Assembly (NCBI GenBank): GCA_036406655.1
Contig: DASXAP010000034.1
Span: forward strand, 1 to 9,574
Direction: 5' to 3'
Length of the DNA: 9,574 nucleotides
Source of the DNA: VAZQ01 sp036406655
GTDB lineage: Bacteria; Pseudomonadota; Alphaproteobacteria; Rhizobiales; Xanthobacteraceae
Part shown: positions 1 to 8,201 of the stretch, piece after piece
How positions within the stretch are numbered: the first letter of the stretch is position 1
Layout: each line of letters opens with the position of its first letter
Translations under genes and position numbers: made by a program
Notes under the pieces: generated by a model
Seen by the model: only the letters and a program-made list of their open reading frames with translations
Told to the model about the DNA's origin: nothing
The model's database searches: none

Positions 1-112
1 CCATGGCCAGCGCGTGGAGCGGCCCGGCGAGGTCAAGCCCGCCTTGCAGGCGGCCATCGCGAGCATGCGCGAAGGCAAGACCTCGATCCTCAACGTGCTC
101 GTGAGCCGCTGA
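1..112 (+). CDS. C-terminal end of a thiamine-pyrophosphate-dependent enzyme (acetolactate synthase-like), partial
   Basis: Only the last 36 codons are in the window, in the frame beginning at base 2 and ending with TGA at 110-112. The peptide runs from HGQRVERPGEVKPAL to GKTSILNVLVSR. The pattern G-x-x-V-x-x-P-x-E-(V/L)-x-P-A-(L/I) followed some 20 residues later by GK(T/P)-x-(I/L)-(I/L)-NV is the usual end of the third (TPP-binding) domain in the acetolactate synthase / benzoylformate decarboxylase / oxalyl-CoA decarboxylase superfamily. Such enzymes decarboxylate or condense 2-keto acids on TPP in the cytoplasm. The substrate cannot be told from the tail. The following 178 bases separate it from hsp20, so it is probably a different transcription unit. 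Family call fairly sure, exact enzyme unknown. Confidence 0.72.
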   Translation, partial: HGQRVERPGEVKPALQAAIASMREGKTSILNVLVSR

Positions 113-152
113 TGCCGCGACCGGGACCGCACTTGCGAGGGTGGATGCGGCC

Positions 153-173
153 ACGGCCGTACCCGCCGGCCGT
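153..173 (+). terminator. Possible stem-loop after the TPP-enzyme gene
   Basis: Perfect 7-bp inverted repeat ACGGCCG (153-159) and CGGCCGT (167-173) with a 7-base loop, 40 bases past the TPP-enzyme stop. No T-run follows, so intrinsic termination is doubtful. In DNA this GC-rich, a stem of this size can also arise by chance. Apart from it, the 113-290 spacer shows no gene, and I could not find a convincing RpoH promoter or CIRCE element in it. Confidence 0.25.
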
Positions 174-290
174 CGTTCCCGGATCTCCCGAGCCTGTCCT
201 CGCGTCCCGCGCGGCCGCGAACTTCCGATGCGCGAATGCGTTGGCTTGTCGGGGGCGCGGGCAGGCCGCTCCGGCAAAAGGGCAATATCC

Positions 291-701
291 ATGACCGGCG
301 CCGATCCGAGACAGTGGATGTGGGCTGAGGCCTGCGCGATGATCGAGCGGGCAGAGCAGCTGCATCGGCAATTCTTCCAGCCCGTTGCCTCTGCGCTCCC
401 GGCGGCGAACTGGGAGCCTCCCATCGACATGTTCGAGAGCGAGCAGGGATTGACCGTCATCGCAGCCCTGCCTGGCGTCGATCCGGCCGATTTGTCGGTC
501 TCGCTCGAGCCTGGCCTGTTGACCGTAGCCGGGATGCGGCGGCAGCCGGCATCGGCGCGCGGCGCGGCGATCCGCCGGCTCGAGATTCCCTACGGCCGTT
601 TCGAGCGCCGCGTTCAGCTGCCGACCGCCAGACGCTGGGAGGTCGAGCGATCGTCGCTGGAGAACGGCTGCCTGCGCCTCGCCCTGATCGAACGGCGCTG
701 A
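291..701 (+). CDS. Small heat-shock protein, Hsp20/alpha-crystallin family
   Basis: This 136-residue protein is an ATP-independent holdase that binds unfolding proteins in the cytoplasm. Residues about 41-133 form the alpha-crystallin domain: it opens with EPPIDMFESEQGLTVIAALPGV, split here as EPPIDMFES and LTVIAALPGVDPADLSVSL (59-72 region), continues with GLLTVAGMRR, and closes with ENGCLRLAL (124-132), the family's (N/E)G-x-L-x-(L/I)-x-(L/I) strand. The ATG at 291 is chosen because AAAAGGG lies about 8 bases upstream and the codons upstream to 141 do not resemble an Hsp20 N-terminus. The protein stops at ...LALIERR, with no C-terminal tail carrying the I-x-I/V motif that many small heat-shock proteins use to oligomerise. 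It lies 13 bases before lon, so the two are almost certainly co-transcribed, and it may hand clients to Lon (inference). Confidence 0.9.
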   Translation: MTGADPRQWMWAEACAMIERAEQLHRQFFQPVASALPAANWEPPIDMFESEQGLTVIAALPGVDPADLSVSLEPGLLTVAGMRRQPASARGAAIRRLEIPYGRFERRVQLPTARRWEVERSSLENGCLRLALIERR

Positions 702-714
702 GCTCGGGAATATC

Positions 715-3129
<2,415 letters not shown>

Positions 3130-3201
3130 CCCTACCGAGTACAACATCGCAGCGACTGGAGCGCGTTCCGGTCGAATAGACGCATATCGGTCGAGCAGGC
3201 G

Positions 3202-3232
3202 CGCGACCCTCCCCTGGAAGGGGAGGGTCGCG
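3202..3232 (+). repeat. Perfect 14-bp palindrome downstream of lon (element arm 1; possible lon terminator)
   Basis: CGCGACCCTCCCCT (3202-3215) is exactly complementary to AGGGGAGGGTCGCG (3219-3232), with a three-base GGA loop. It lies 72 bases past the lon stop. There is no T-run after it, so it is either a non-canonical terminator or simply the outer arm of the compound palindromic repeat that extends to 3420. Its CCCTCCCCT core recurs as the stem at 3400-3420. Confidence 0.7.
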
Positions 3233-3420
3233 AAGCCACCGAGCGCTTCCGCGAGGTGGCGAGCGGGGTGGGGTGACCTCGTCGCGAACTTGCCGGTTCG
3301 GCTTTCACCCCACCCCGGCGCCGCGCAAGAGCGCGTCCATAGCCGATGCAAAGCATCGGCGTTCTTTGCACCAGAAACGGCGGCCGAAGGCCGCCTGCGC
3401 CCTCCCCTTTCAGGGGAGGG
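3202..3420. repeat. Compound intergenic palindromic repeat (REP/BIME-like mosaic)
   Basis: The lon-kinase spacer is filled with consecutive inverted repeats: 14-bp stem 3202-3232; GCCACC/GGTGGC 3235-3260 with an inner GCG/CGC; 12-bp GGGGTGGGGTGA (3265-3276) with TCACCCCACCCC (3305-3316); CGCGC/GCGCG 3322-3335; 8-bp GCCGATGC/GCATCGGC 3342-3360; 7-bp GGCGGCC/GGCCGCC 3379-3395; 9-bp CCCTCCCCT/AGGGGAGGG 3400-3420. All listed pairings are exact. The CCCTCCCC...GGGGAGGG and CACCCC modules look like the dispersed intergenic palindromes known from several Hyphomicrobiales genomes (recollection, not searched). Open reading frames through this zone are by-products of the repeats, and I see no gene between 3130 and 3540. 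Confidence 0.75.
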
Positions 3421-3447
3421 TGAAGGCGTCGCCACAGAAATTTATCG

Positions 3448-3492
3448 TTAACCATGGGATTTAGCCGGCCCTTAAGCCTGCCCTTAAGACTC
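3448..3492 (+). promoter_or_regulatory. Candidate CtrA-type operator cluster upstream of the histidine kinase
   Basis: TTAACCAT at 3448-3455 matches a motif associated with the cell-cycle regulator CtrA in Caulobacter and relatives. It is followed by a tandem 12-base repeat, GCCCTTAAGCCT (3468-3479) and GCCCTTAAGACT (3480-3491), identical at 11 of 12 positions, which places TTAA-N8-TTAA at 3472-3487. The classic CtrA site is TTAA-N7-TTAA, so the spacing is one base off. A GANTC methylation site (GACTC, 3488-3492) overlaps the second copy. The cluster lies 49-93 bases before the ATG at 3541. Binding by CtrA is inference from motif similarity only. Confidence 0.4.
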
Positions 3493-3540
3493 TTGCTGGA
3501 GCCTGCCGACAGTTCCGGCGACCCATCCACCGAAGCACGC

Positions 3541-5127
3541 ATGAGCGAGGACCAGCCCCACATTCCGGCGTCGGTGGACGGATCTTCAGCCAAGCGCCGG
3601 CGGGCGACCGCCCGGCACATGCGCGAGGCGCGCGACCGCCTGATCTCGGGCATCAACAACTGGCCGGCCTTCGACTACGAGCTGCTGCGTCTGTTCGCAC
3701 AGAACCGGCTCTCGGCCTCGCTGGTGGTGCTGCTGCTGGTGGGCAGCGTGGGCTTTCTCTCCAGCCTGTGGACCGGAGCGGTCAAGGCCGGCACCTGGAC
3801 CAGCGCGGTGCTGATGATCCATGCCATCATCATCACCAAGTGCCGGCAGTTCCTCGCCGAGCCGCCGAAGAACATCGCCGTCCGCGGCTGGCGCCGGCGC
3901 TTCGTCACCCTCGATCTGCTGTTCGGGCTGGCCTGGATGTTCATTCTCATTCATCCGGTCGGCGACGACGAAGGCGCGAGCACCTTCATGCTGTTCGTGA
4001 TGCTGCTGGTCGTGGCGGTCGCCAGCATGCTGGCGTCCAGCCTCCCGATCGCCGCATTCGCTTCGACCATCCCGGTGTCGGCGGCGGTGGCGCTCAACTT
4101 CGCCTCGCACGCGAGCCTGCACGGCTGCATTCTCGCCATCATGGCGCTGAGCGCGCAGGGCTGCTTCTCGCTCCTGGCGTACCGGCTCTATTCGAGCACG
4201 CTGGCAACGCTCGAGGCGCGCGCCGAGAAGGACATGCTGTTCGGCGAGCTCGAGACCGCCAAGGCCATCTCCGACGAGGCCAGGCGCCGGGCGGAGGCGG
4301 CGAACGTGGCGAAGTCGCGGTTTCTCGCGCAGATGAGCCACGAGCTGCGAACCCCGCTCAATGCGATCCTCGGGTTTTCCGAGGTCATGAAGGGCGAGAT
4401 TTTCGGTCCCCACCAGGTCCCCGCCTACCGGGACTATGCCGCCGACATCCACGGCTCGGGCGTGCATCTGCTCGGGCTGATCAACGAGATCCTCGACCTC
4501 TCGCGCATCGAGGCGGGCCGCTACGAGCTCAACGAGGAGTCCGTGTCGCTGGCCTACATCGCCGGTGAATGCAGCCACCTCCTGCAGATGCGGGCGAGGA
4601 GCCGGGGCCTCATCATTCACGAGCTGTATGAGAGCGGGATGCCACGGCTGTGGGCCGACCCGCGGGCGATCCGGCAGATCTGCCTCAACCTTCTCGGCAA
4701 CGCCGTGAAGTTCACGCCGCGCGGCGGCGAGATCTGGCTCAAGGTCGGCTGGACGGCGTCCGGGGGGCAATACATCAGCGTCAAGGACAGCGGCCCCGGC
4801 ATCCCCGAGGAGGAGATCCCGATCGTGCTCGCCTCGTTCGGCCAGGGCTCGAGCTCGATCAAGTCGGCCGAGCAGGGCGCCGGCCTCGGGCTTCCCATCG
4901 CCAAGAGCCTCGTCGACCTGCATGGCGGCACCTTCACGCTACGCTCGAAGCTGCGTATCGGCACGGAAGTTCTCGTCACCTTTCCGCCCGAGCGCGTGAT
5001 GACGGCTCTCGCCTCGCTCGCCGAGCCCGCGCCCTCCATCCAGGCGCCGGCAGTGGCGGAGACGACCGGCGGCCCGCCGCCGGGCAAGGCGAGCCGGCTG
5101 CGGCATCTGTTGCGGCTGGGGACGTGA
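3541..5127 (+). CDS. Six-helix membrane sensor histidine kinase, PleC/DivJ/PdhS-like catalytic core
   Basis: This orphan sensor kinase has 528 residues from ATG 3541. A basic cytoplasmic N-terminus (1-56) precedes about six membrane segments (roughly 58-78, 86-104, 122-139, 149-168, 170-187, 192-214) with short loops and no sizeable periplasmic or PAS domain. A helical linker (about 222-258) leads to HisKA with phospho-acceptor H267 in MSHELRTPLNAILGFSEVM. The ATPase domain has N box N383/N387 (NLLGNAVKFTP), G1 D416-S-G-P-G-I-P, and G2 GAGLGLPIAKSL (446-457). A Pro/Ala-rich tail of about 50 residues ends it. HisKA resembles the alphaproteobacterial PleC/DivJ/PdhS group that acts on DivK-type regulators, but the partner is unknown and no response regulator is adjacent. 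An in-frame ATG at 3454 exists, but it overlaps the operator-like TTAACCAT. Neither start has a good ribosome-binding site, so the start is uncertain. Confidence 0.9.
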   Translation: MSEDQPHIPASVDGSSAKRRRATARHMREARDRLISGINNWPAFDYELLRLFAQNRLSASLVVLLLVGSVGFLSSLWTGAVKAGTWTSAVLMIHAIIITKCRQFLAEPPKNIAVRGWRRRFVTLDLLFGLAWMFILIHPVGDDEGASTFMLFVMLLVVAVASMLASSLPIAAFASTIPVSAAVALNFASHASLHGCILAIMALSAQGCFSLLAYRLYSSTLATLEARAEKDMLFGELETAKAISDEARRRAEAANVAKSRFLAQMSHELRTPLNAILGFSEVMKGEIFGPHQVPAYRDYAADIHGSGVHLLGLINEILDLSRIEAGRYELNEESVSLAYIAGECSHLLQMRARSRGLIIHELYESGMPRLWADPRAIRQICLNLLGNAVKFTPRGGEIWLKVGWTASGGQYISVKDSGPGIPEEEIPIVLASFGQGSSSIKSAEQGAGLGLPIAKSLVDLHGGTFTLRSKLRIGTEVLVTFPPERVMTALASLAEPAPSIQAPAVAETTGGPPPGKASRLRHLLRLGT

Positions 5128-5251
5128 GCGGACGGCCCGAGGATTGCGTTCTGCGCGACGCCGGCTATCTTGCTTGCCTCGATTCGCCTGCTCGAGCGGT
5201 AGCGACGATCCACCGCCGGCATCGAAGCCTCTCCGGGCAAAAACTGCAATC

Positions 5252-5950
5252 GTGCGCCGCCTGCTCTGGGTCCTGCTTGCCGCCCTCACGCTCGTGCTGC
5301 TCGGCCTCTTGCTGCGCCACGGCCGGGCGCTGCTGCCCGAGCTGGCGCGGATCGGCGAGGCTCCGCTCGAGACCAAGATCGCGGCGCTCGTGCTCCTCGC
5401 CATGGCCGCGCTCATCCTGCTGCGCCAGCGGTTTCCTCGCGCGCTCGAGTCGGTCGTCGTCTGGGCGCTCCTCGTCATGCTGCTCGCGCTCGGCTACACT
5501 TATCGCTTCGAGCTGCGCGAGGTCGGCGACCGCGTGCTCGCCGAGTTCGTCCCCGGGCATGCGGCGACCCGGGGGCGCATGGTCGAGGTCGCCCGGGGAA
5601 GCGGCGGAAGCTTCGGCCTCGTCATGCAGGTCAACGGGGCGCGCGTCCCCATGGTGCTCGACACCGGCGCGAGCGCGGTCGTCCTCACCCAGGAAGCGGC
5701 CAGGGCCGCCGGGCTGCCGCTGGAGCTGCTCAACTATTCCGTCAACGTCGAGACCGCGAACGGTCGTGCCCGCGCCGCCCCGGTGACGCTCGACCGCATC
5801 GGCATCGGCGGGATTGCCGAGCGTTCGGTCGCGGCGCTGATCGCCCAGCCGGGACAGCTGCGGACGAGCCTGCTCGGCATGAGCTTCCTCAATCGCCTGG
5901 AGCGATGGGAGGTGCGCGGCGACAGGCTCCTGATGCAGGCCTATCCGTGA
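5252..5950 (+). CDS. Membrane-anchored retropepsin-like aspartic protease (TIGR02281/COG3577 type)
   Basis: From GTG 5252 the product has 232 residues. Three hydrophobic segments (about 4-22, 43-58, 66-83) anchor it in the inner membrane. The rest is a soluble single-lobe aspartic protease domain with the active-site motif D137-T-G-A-S inside VPMVLDTGASAVVLT, a flap-like region (YSVNVETANGRARAAPVTL) and the family's closing SLLGMSFLNRLERWEVRGDRLLM. Retropepsin-like enzymes act as dimers with one Asp from each subunit. Natural substrates of this family are mostly unknown. The GTG is preferred over TTG 5144 because the added residues are basic, unstructured and precede an obvious first helix; no strong ribosome-binding site supports either. 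It follows the kinase by 124 bases on the same strand and could be read through from it. Family call is firm, function is not. Confidence 0.85.
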   Translation: MRRLLWVLLAALTLVLLGLLLRHGRALLPELARIGEAPLETKIAALVLLAMAALILLRQRFPRALESVVVWALLVMLLALGYTYRFELREVGDRVLAEFVPGHAATRGRMVEVARGSGGSFGLVMQVNGARVPMVLDTGASAVVLTQEAARAAGLPLELLNYSVNVETANGRARAAPVTLDRIGIGGIAERSVAALIAQPGQLRTSLLGMSFLNRLERWEVRGDRLLMQAYP

Positions 5951-5960
5951 GGGCCGGCCG

Positions 5961-5974
5961 CCGCGACCGCGCGG
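5961..5974. terminator. Short GC hairpin between convergent genes
   Basis: CCGCG (5961-5965) and CGCGG (5970-5974) form a 5-bp stem with loop ACCG in the 28 bases separating the protease stop from the permease stop. The neighbouring GGCCGGCC (5952-5959) is self-complementary. The position suits a bidirectional terminator, but there is no T-run on either strand, so support is weak. Confidence 0.2.
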
Positions 5975-5978
5975 GCGC

Positions 5979-6815
5979 TCACCAGCCGAGCAGGCTCACA
6001 AGGAACCGGGCGCAGGCGATCAGCAGGAAGCAGCCGAAGGCGATCTCCAGCCGCCGCTTCGACAGCGCGTGGGCGAGGCGGGCGCCGTAAGGAGCGGCGA
6101 AGCTCGACACCGGCGCCATCAGCGCAAAGCCGATGAGCGACACGAAGCCGAGCGAGAAAGGCGGCATCAGCGCCTGCTGCGGCAATCCCGCGAGCACGTA
6201 GCCCAGGGTTCCGGCAACGGTGATCGGCACTCCCAGCGCCGCCGACGTCGCGACCGCGGCGTGGATCGCCTTGCCGTGCAGGGTAAGGATCATGCTGACG
6301 ACCGAGCCGCCGCTGATCCCCATGAGCGAGGCGGCGAGCCCGACCAGGAAGCCGTAGGCGGTCATCGCCGGGCGGCCCGGCAGCTCGTCGGCGAGCCGCC
6401 AGCTGTCGCGGCCGGCGAGGAGCTTGCAGGCGATCACGCTTCCGACCAGCACGAAGCCGAGCTTGAGGATCGCCGCCGAGGCCACCGCCGCGATCGCCGA
6501 TCCGGCGGCGACCCCTGCCACCGCCGGCAGCGCCCAGGCCCGCACCACATCCGTCATCACCGCACCCTTGTCGCGGTGGATGCGAAACGACAGCACGTTG
6601 GTCGGCACGATGATCGCGAGCGAGGTGCCGACGCAGAGCTGGAAGCGCACCGCGTCCGGCACCCCCAGGATGCGGAACACCTCGTAGAGCACCGGGACGA
6701 TCAGCGCCCCGCCGCCGATGCCGAACAGGCCGGCGAGCACGCCGGTGACGACGCCGGCGAGCAGGATCGCGGCCGCCAGCAGCAGAAGCTCGCCCGGAGG
6801 GACGCCGAAGATCAT
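5979..6815 (-). CDS. TauE/SafE family membrane permease (putative sulfite/organic-anion exporter)
   Basis: This 278-residue integral membrane protein is mostly hydrophobic, with about eight predicted helices. The two-repeat architecture of the TauE/SafE family is visible: GVLAGLFGIGGGALIVPVL (about 25-43) in the first half and GLAASLMGISGGSVVSM (159-175) in the second. Members move sulfite, sulfoacetate, taurine breakdown products or other small anions across the inner membrane; the substrate cannot be read from the sequence. The start ATG at 6815 is supported by GGAGAAA 5-6 bases upstream on the minus strand and by the hydrophobic N-terminus beginning right after it. A longer in-frame reading upstream lies inside dusA and is rejected. 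It starts 22 bases after the dusA stop and is probably co-transcribed with it. Confidence 0.88.
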   Translation of the reverse strand: MIFGVPPGELLLLAAAILLAGVVTGVLAGLFGIGGGALIVPVLYEVFRILGVPDAVRFQLCVGTSLAIIVPTNVLSFRIHRDKGAVMTDVVRAWALPAVAGVAAGSAIAAVASAAILKLGFVLVGSVIACKLLAGRDSWRLADELPGRPAMTAYGFLVGLAASLMGISGGSVVSMILTLHGKAIHAAVATSAALGVPITVAGTLGYVLAGLPQQALMPPFSLGFVSLIGFALMAPVSSFAAPYGARLAHALSKRRLEIAFGCFLLIACARFLVSLLGW

Positions 6816-6837
6816 GGCTTTCTCCGCGCCGACGCGC

Positions 6838-7836
6838 TCACGCGGCGCGCGCCCTGTCGAGGTCGGCATCCTCGATCTGCGCCAGCGCGGCGCGGAAGGT
6901 CGAGGCATCCGCGCCCGGCCTTGTCGCCTCGGTCGCGAGCTGGCGGCGGAAGCGCCGGGCGCCGCGGGCGCCGCGGAACAGGCCCAGCGTGTGGCGGGTG
7001 ACGGCGTGAAGCCGCGTGCCGCGCGCGAGCTCGCGCTCGACATAGGGAACGAGCGCGCGGGCGGCCTCGACCGCGCTGGCGAAGGGAGCCGCGCTGCCGA
7101 ACAGCAGCGGATCGACGCCGAGGAGCCGCCACGGATCCTGATAGGCGGCGCGCCCCATCATCACCCCGTCGACGCGCCCGAGCTGCGCCGCCGCCGCCTC
7201 GAGGCTTGCGATGCCGCCGTTGAGGACGATGGTCAAGGCGGGGTGCGCCGCCTTGAGGCGATGCACGCGGGCATGGTCGAGCGGGGGAATCTCCCGGTTC
7301 TCGCGCGGCGAGAGCCCGGCGAGCCAGGCCTTGCGCGCGTGCACGATCAGCGCATCGACGCCTGCGGCGGCGACGGCGCAGGTCAGCGCGTCGAGCGCCG
7401 CCTCCGGGTCCTGGTCATCGATGCCGATCCGGCACTTGACGGTGACCGGTATCGCCGCTCTTGCCTTCATCGCTGCGACGCAGTCGCCGACCAGGGCGGG
7501 CTCGGCCATGAGGCAGGCGCCGAAGCGTCCCTCCCGCACGCGATCCGACGGACAGCCGACATTGAGGTTGACCTCGTCGTAGCCGAGGTCGGCGGCGATC
7601 TTCGCGCACTCGGCGAGCTCCCCGGGGTCCGAGCCGCCGAGCTGCAGCGCGAGCGGATGCTCGAAGGGATCGTAGGCCAAAAGCCGCGCGCGGTCGCCGC
7701 GCAGCACCGCGGCCGTCGTGATCATCTCGGTATGGATCAGCGCGCGGCGCGTGAAGAGGCGATGGAAGAACCGGCAATGCCGGTCGGTCCATTCCATCAT
7801 CGGCGCGATGCAGAATCTTCGCTTTAAGCGGCTCAT
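6838..7836 (-). CDS. dusA: tRNA-dihydrouridine(20/20a) synthase DusA
   Basis: This flavoenzyme of 332 residues reduces uridine to dihydrouridine at positions 20/20a of the tRNA D-loop, using FMN and NADPH. The N-terminus RRFCIAPMMEWTDRHCRFFHRL is characteristic of DusA (shown here as positions 6-27, key residues APMM and DRHCR). The catalytic cysteine is C95 in LNVGCPSDRV. K134 in VTVKCRIGID and the HARKAWL motif (167-173) contact FMN and substrate in the family. NGGI (206-209) and MMGRAAYQDPW (227-236) complete the TIM-barrel phosphate-binding region. Start ATG 7836 gives the usual N-terminus; the upstream ribosome-binding site is weak. It is first in a minus-strand pair with the TauE/SafE permease. 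DusA rather than DusB or DusC is supported by the N-terminal and HARKAWL motifs. Confidence 0.95.
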   Translation of the reverse strand: MSRLKRRFCIAPMMEWTDRHCRFFHRLFTRRALIHTEMITTAAVLRGDRARLLAYDPFEHPLALQLGGSDPGELAECAKIAADLGYDEVNLNVGCPSDRVREGRFGACLMAEPALVGDCVAAMKARAAIPVTVKCRIGIDDQDPEAALDALTCAVAAAGVDALIVHARKAWLAGLSPRENREIPPLDHARVHRLKAAHPALTIVLNGGIASLEAAAAQLGRVDGVMMGRAAYQDPWRLLGVDPLLFGSAAPFASAVEAARALVPYVERELARGTRLHAVTRHTLGLFRGARGARRFRRQLATEATRPGADASTFRAALAQIEDADLDRARAA

Positions 7837-7900
7837 CTCATTGTGGACCGACGGGACAATGCGACGTCGTCAGCGCTTCCCTGAGCTCGCTCTTCTAGGA

Positions 7901-7939
7901 CGAAACCGGCGGAGAATGGAAGGCGTTCTGCCGGTTTCG
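7901..7939. repeat. 10-bp inverted repeat upstream of dusA
   Basis: CGAAACCGGC (7901-7910) pairs exactly with GCCGGTTTCG (7930-7939) around a 19-base loop that contains a further AGAA/TTCT match. It lies 65 bases upstream of dusA and about 43 bases beyond the stop of the minus-strand gene remnant at 7982. It could be a leftover terminator of that remnant or an operator for dusA. No T-run follows on either strand. Nothing else convincing was seen in the 7837-7981 stretch. Confidence 0.5.
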
Positions 7940-7981
7940 CGTTCTTACCACGCCCGCACTTTCCCGTGGCAGATATCGCGA

Positions 7982-8190
7982 TCAGACTTTGCGGCGACTG
8001 AACAATGTCCGCTGGATCGTATCCAGCACGGCATCGAGATTCTTGCCTACATCCTCGGCGAGGAAGCGCAGGCGCCCCTCCCCAAGTTGCTGGTAGCACC
8101 TCAACGCAGGCAGGCATCGGCAGCTTCAAAGGGTCTGGAATTCCGGCCAGCAAAAGCATATATTTCTTCCAGATATTTGGAAATATTTTG
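7982..8190 (-). pseudogene. Frameshifted 3' remnant of an unidentified protein gene
   Basis: On the minus strand one frame reads NISKYLEEIYAFAGRNSR and then PFEAADACLR, ending at a TGA at 8103-8101. The next frame continues plausibly as CYQQLGEGRLRFLAEDVGK and NLDAVLDTIQRTLFSRRKV to a TGA at 7984-7982. The switch at 8099-8106 is a net +2 or -1 shift. Both halves have balanced, helix-forming composition and few low-complexity stretches, unlike the shadow readings around them, and join at matching LR/LRCY. Codons in the upstream half are AT-rich (AAT ATT AAA TAT ATA TAT TTT), unlike neighbouring genes. No start codon or N-terminal part is visible beyond 8190. I do not recognise the family; a phasin-like helical protein is only a guess. 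It could also be chance. Confidence 0.35.
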
Positions 8191-8194
8191 GAGG
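8171..8194 (+). promoter_or_regulatory. AT-rich dyad and strong ribosome-binding site before the antitoxin gene
   Basis: ATATTT (8173-8178) and AAATAT (8181-8186) flank a GG spacer as an inverted repeat. ATATTTGGA (8173-8181) also recurs directly as ATATTTTGGA (8183-8192). The second copy runs into a Shine-Dalgarno GGAGG (8190-8194) placed 7 bases before ATG 8202. Antitoxins usually repress their own operon through such dyads, so this is a reasonable operator candidate whose occupancy would also cover the ribosome-binding site. That role is inferred. The same bases also lie in the remnant gene on the other strand. Confidence 0.4.
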
Positions 8195-8201
8195 CGTGTC
8201 G

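Noticed and set aside
141..290. Extended N-terminus for Hsp20 from the start at 141
   Set aside because: The extra 50 residues are Arg/Pro/Ala-rich and unlike Hsp20 N-termini; ATG 291 has a usable ribosome-binding site and gives normal length.
180..290. RpoH promoter or ROSE-type RNA thermometer upstream of hsp20
   Set aside because: A CTTG occurs at 245-248, but no matching -10 follows at the right distance, and no clear pairing masks the ribosome-binding site. Absence by eye is not proof.
112..294. Small open frame starting just after the TPP-enzyme stop
   Set aside because: Sixty codons of Pro/Arg/Gly-rich sequence with no motif, overlapping the hsp20 start in another frame; probably chance in GC-rich DNA.
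3202..3420. CRISPR array
   Set aside because: The repeats are inverted palindromes of different sequence and spacing, not regularly spaced direct repeats with unique spacers.
3586..4923. 445-codon minus-strand open frame opposite the histidine kinase
   Set aside because: The kinase strand has all HisKA/HATPase motifs; the antisense reading is an Arg/Gly/Glu-rich shadow with no domain.
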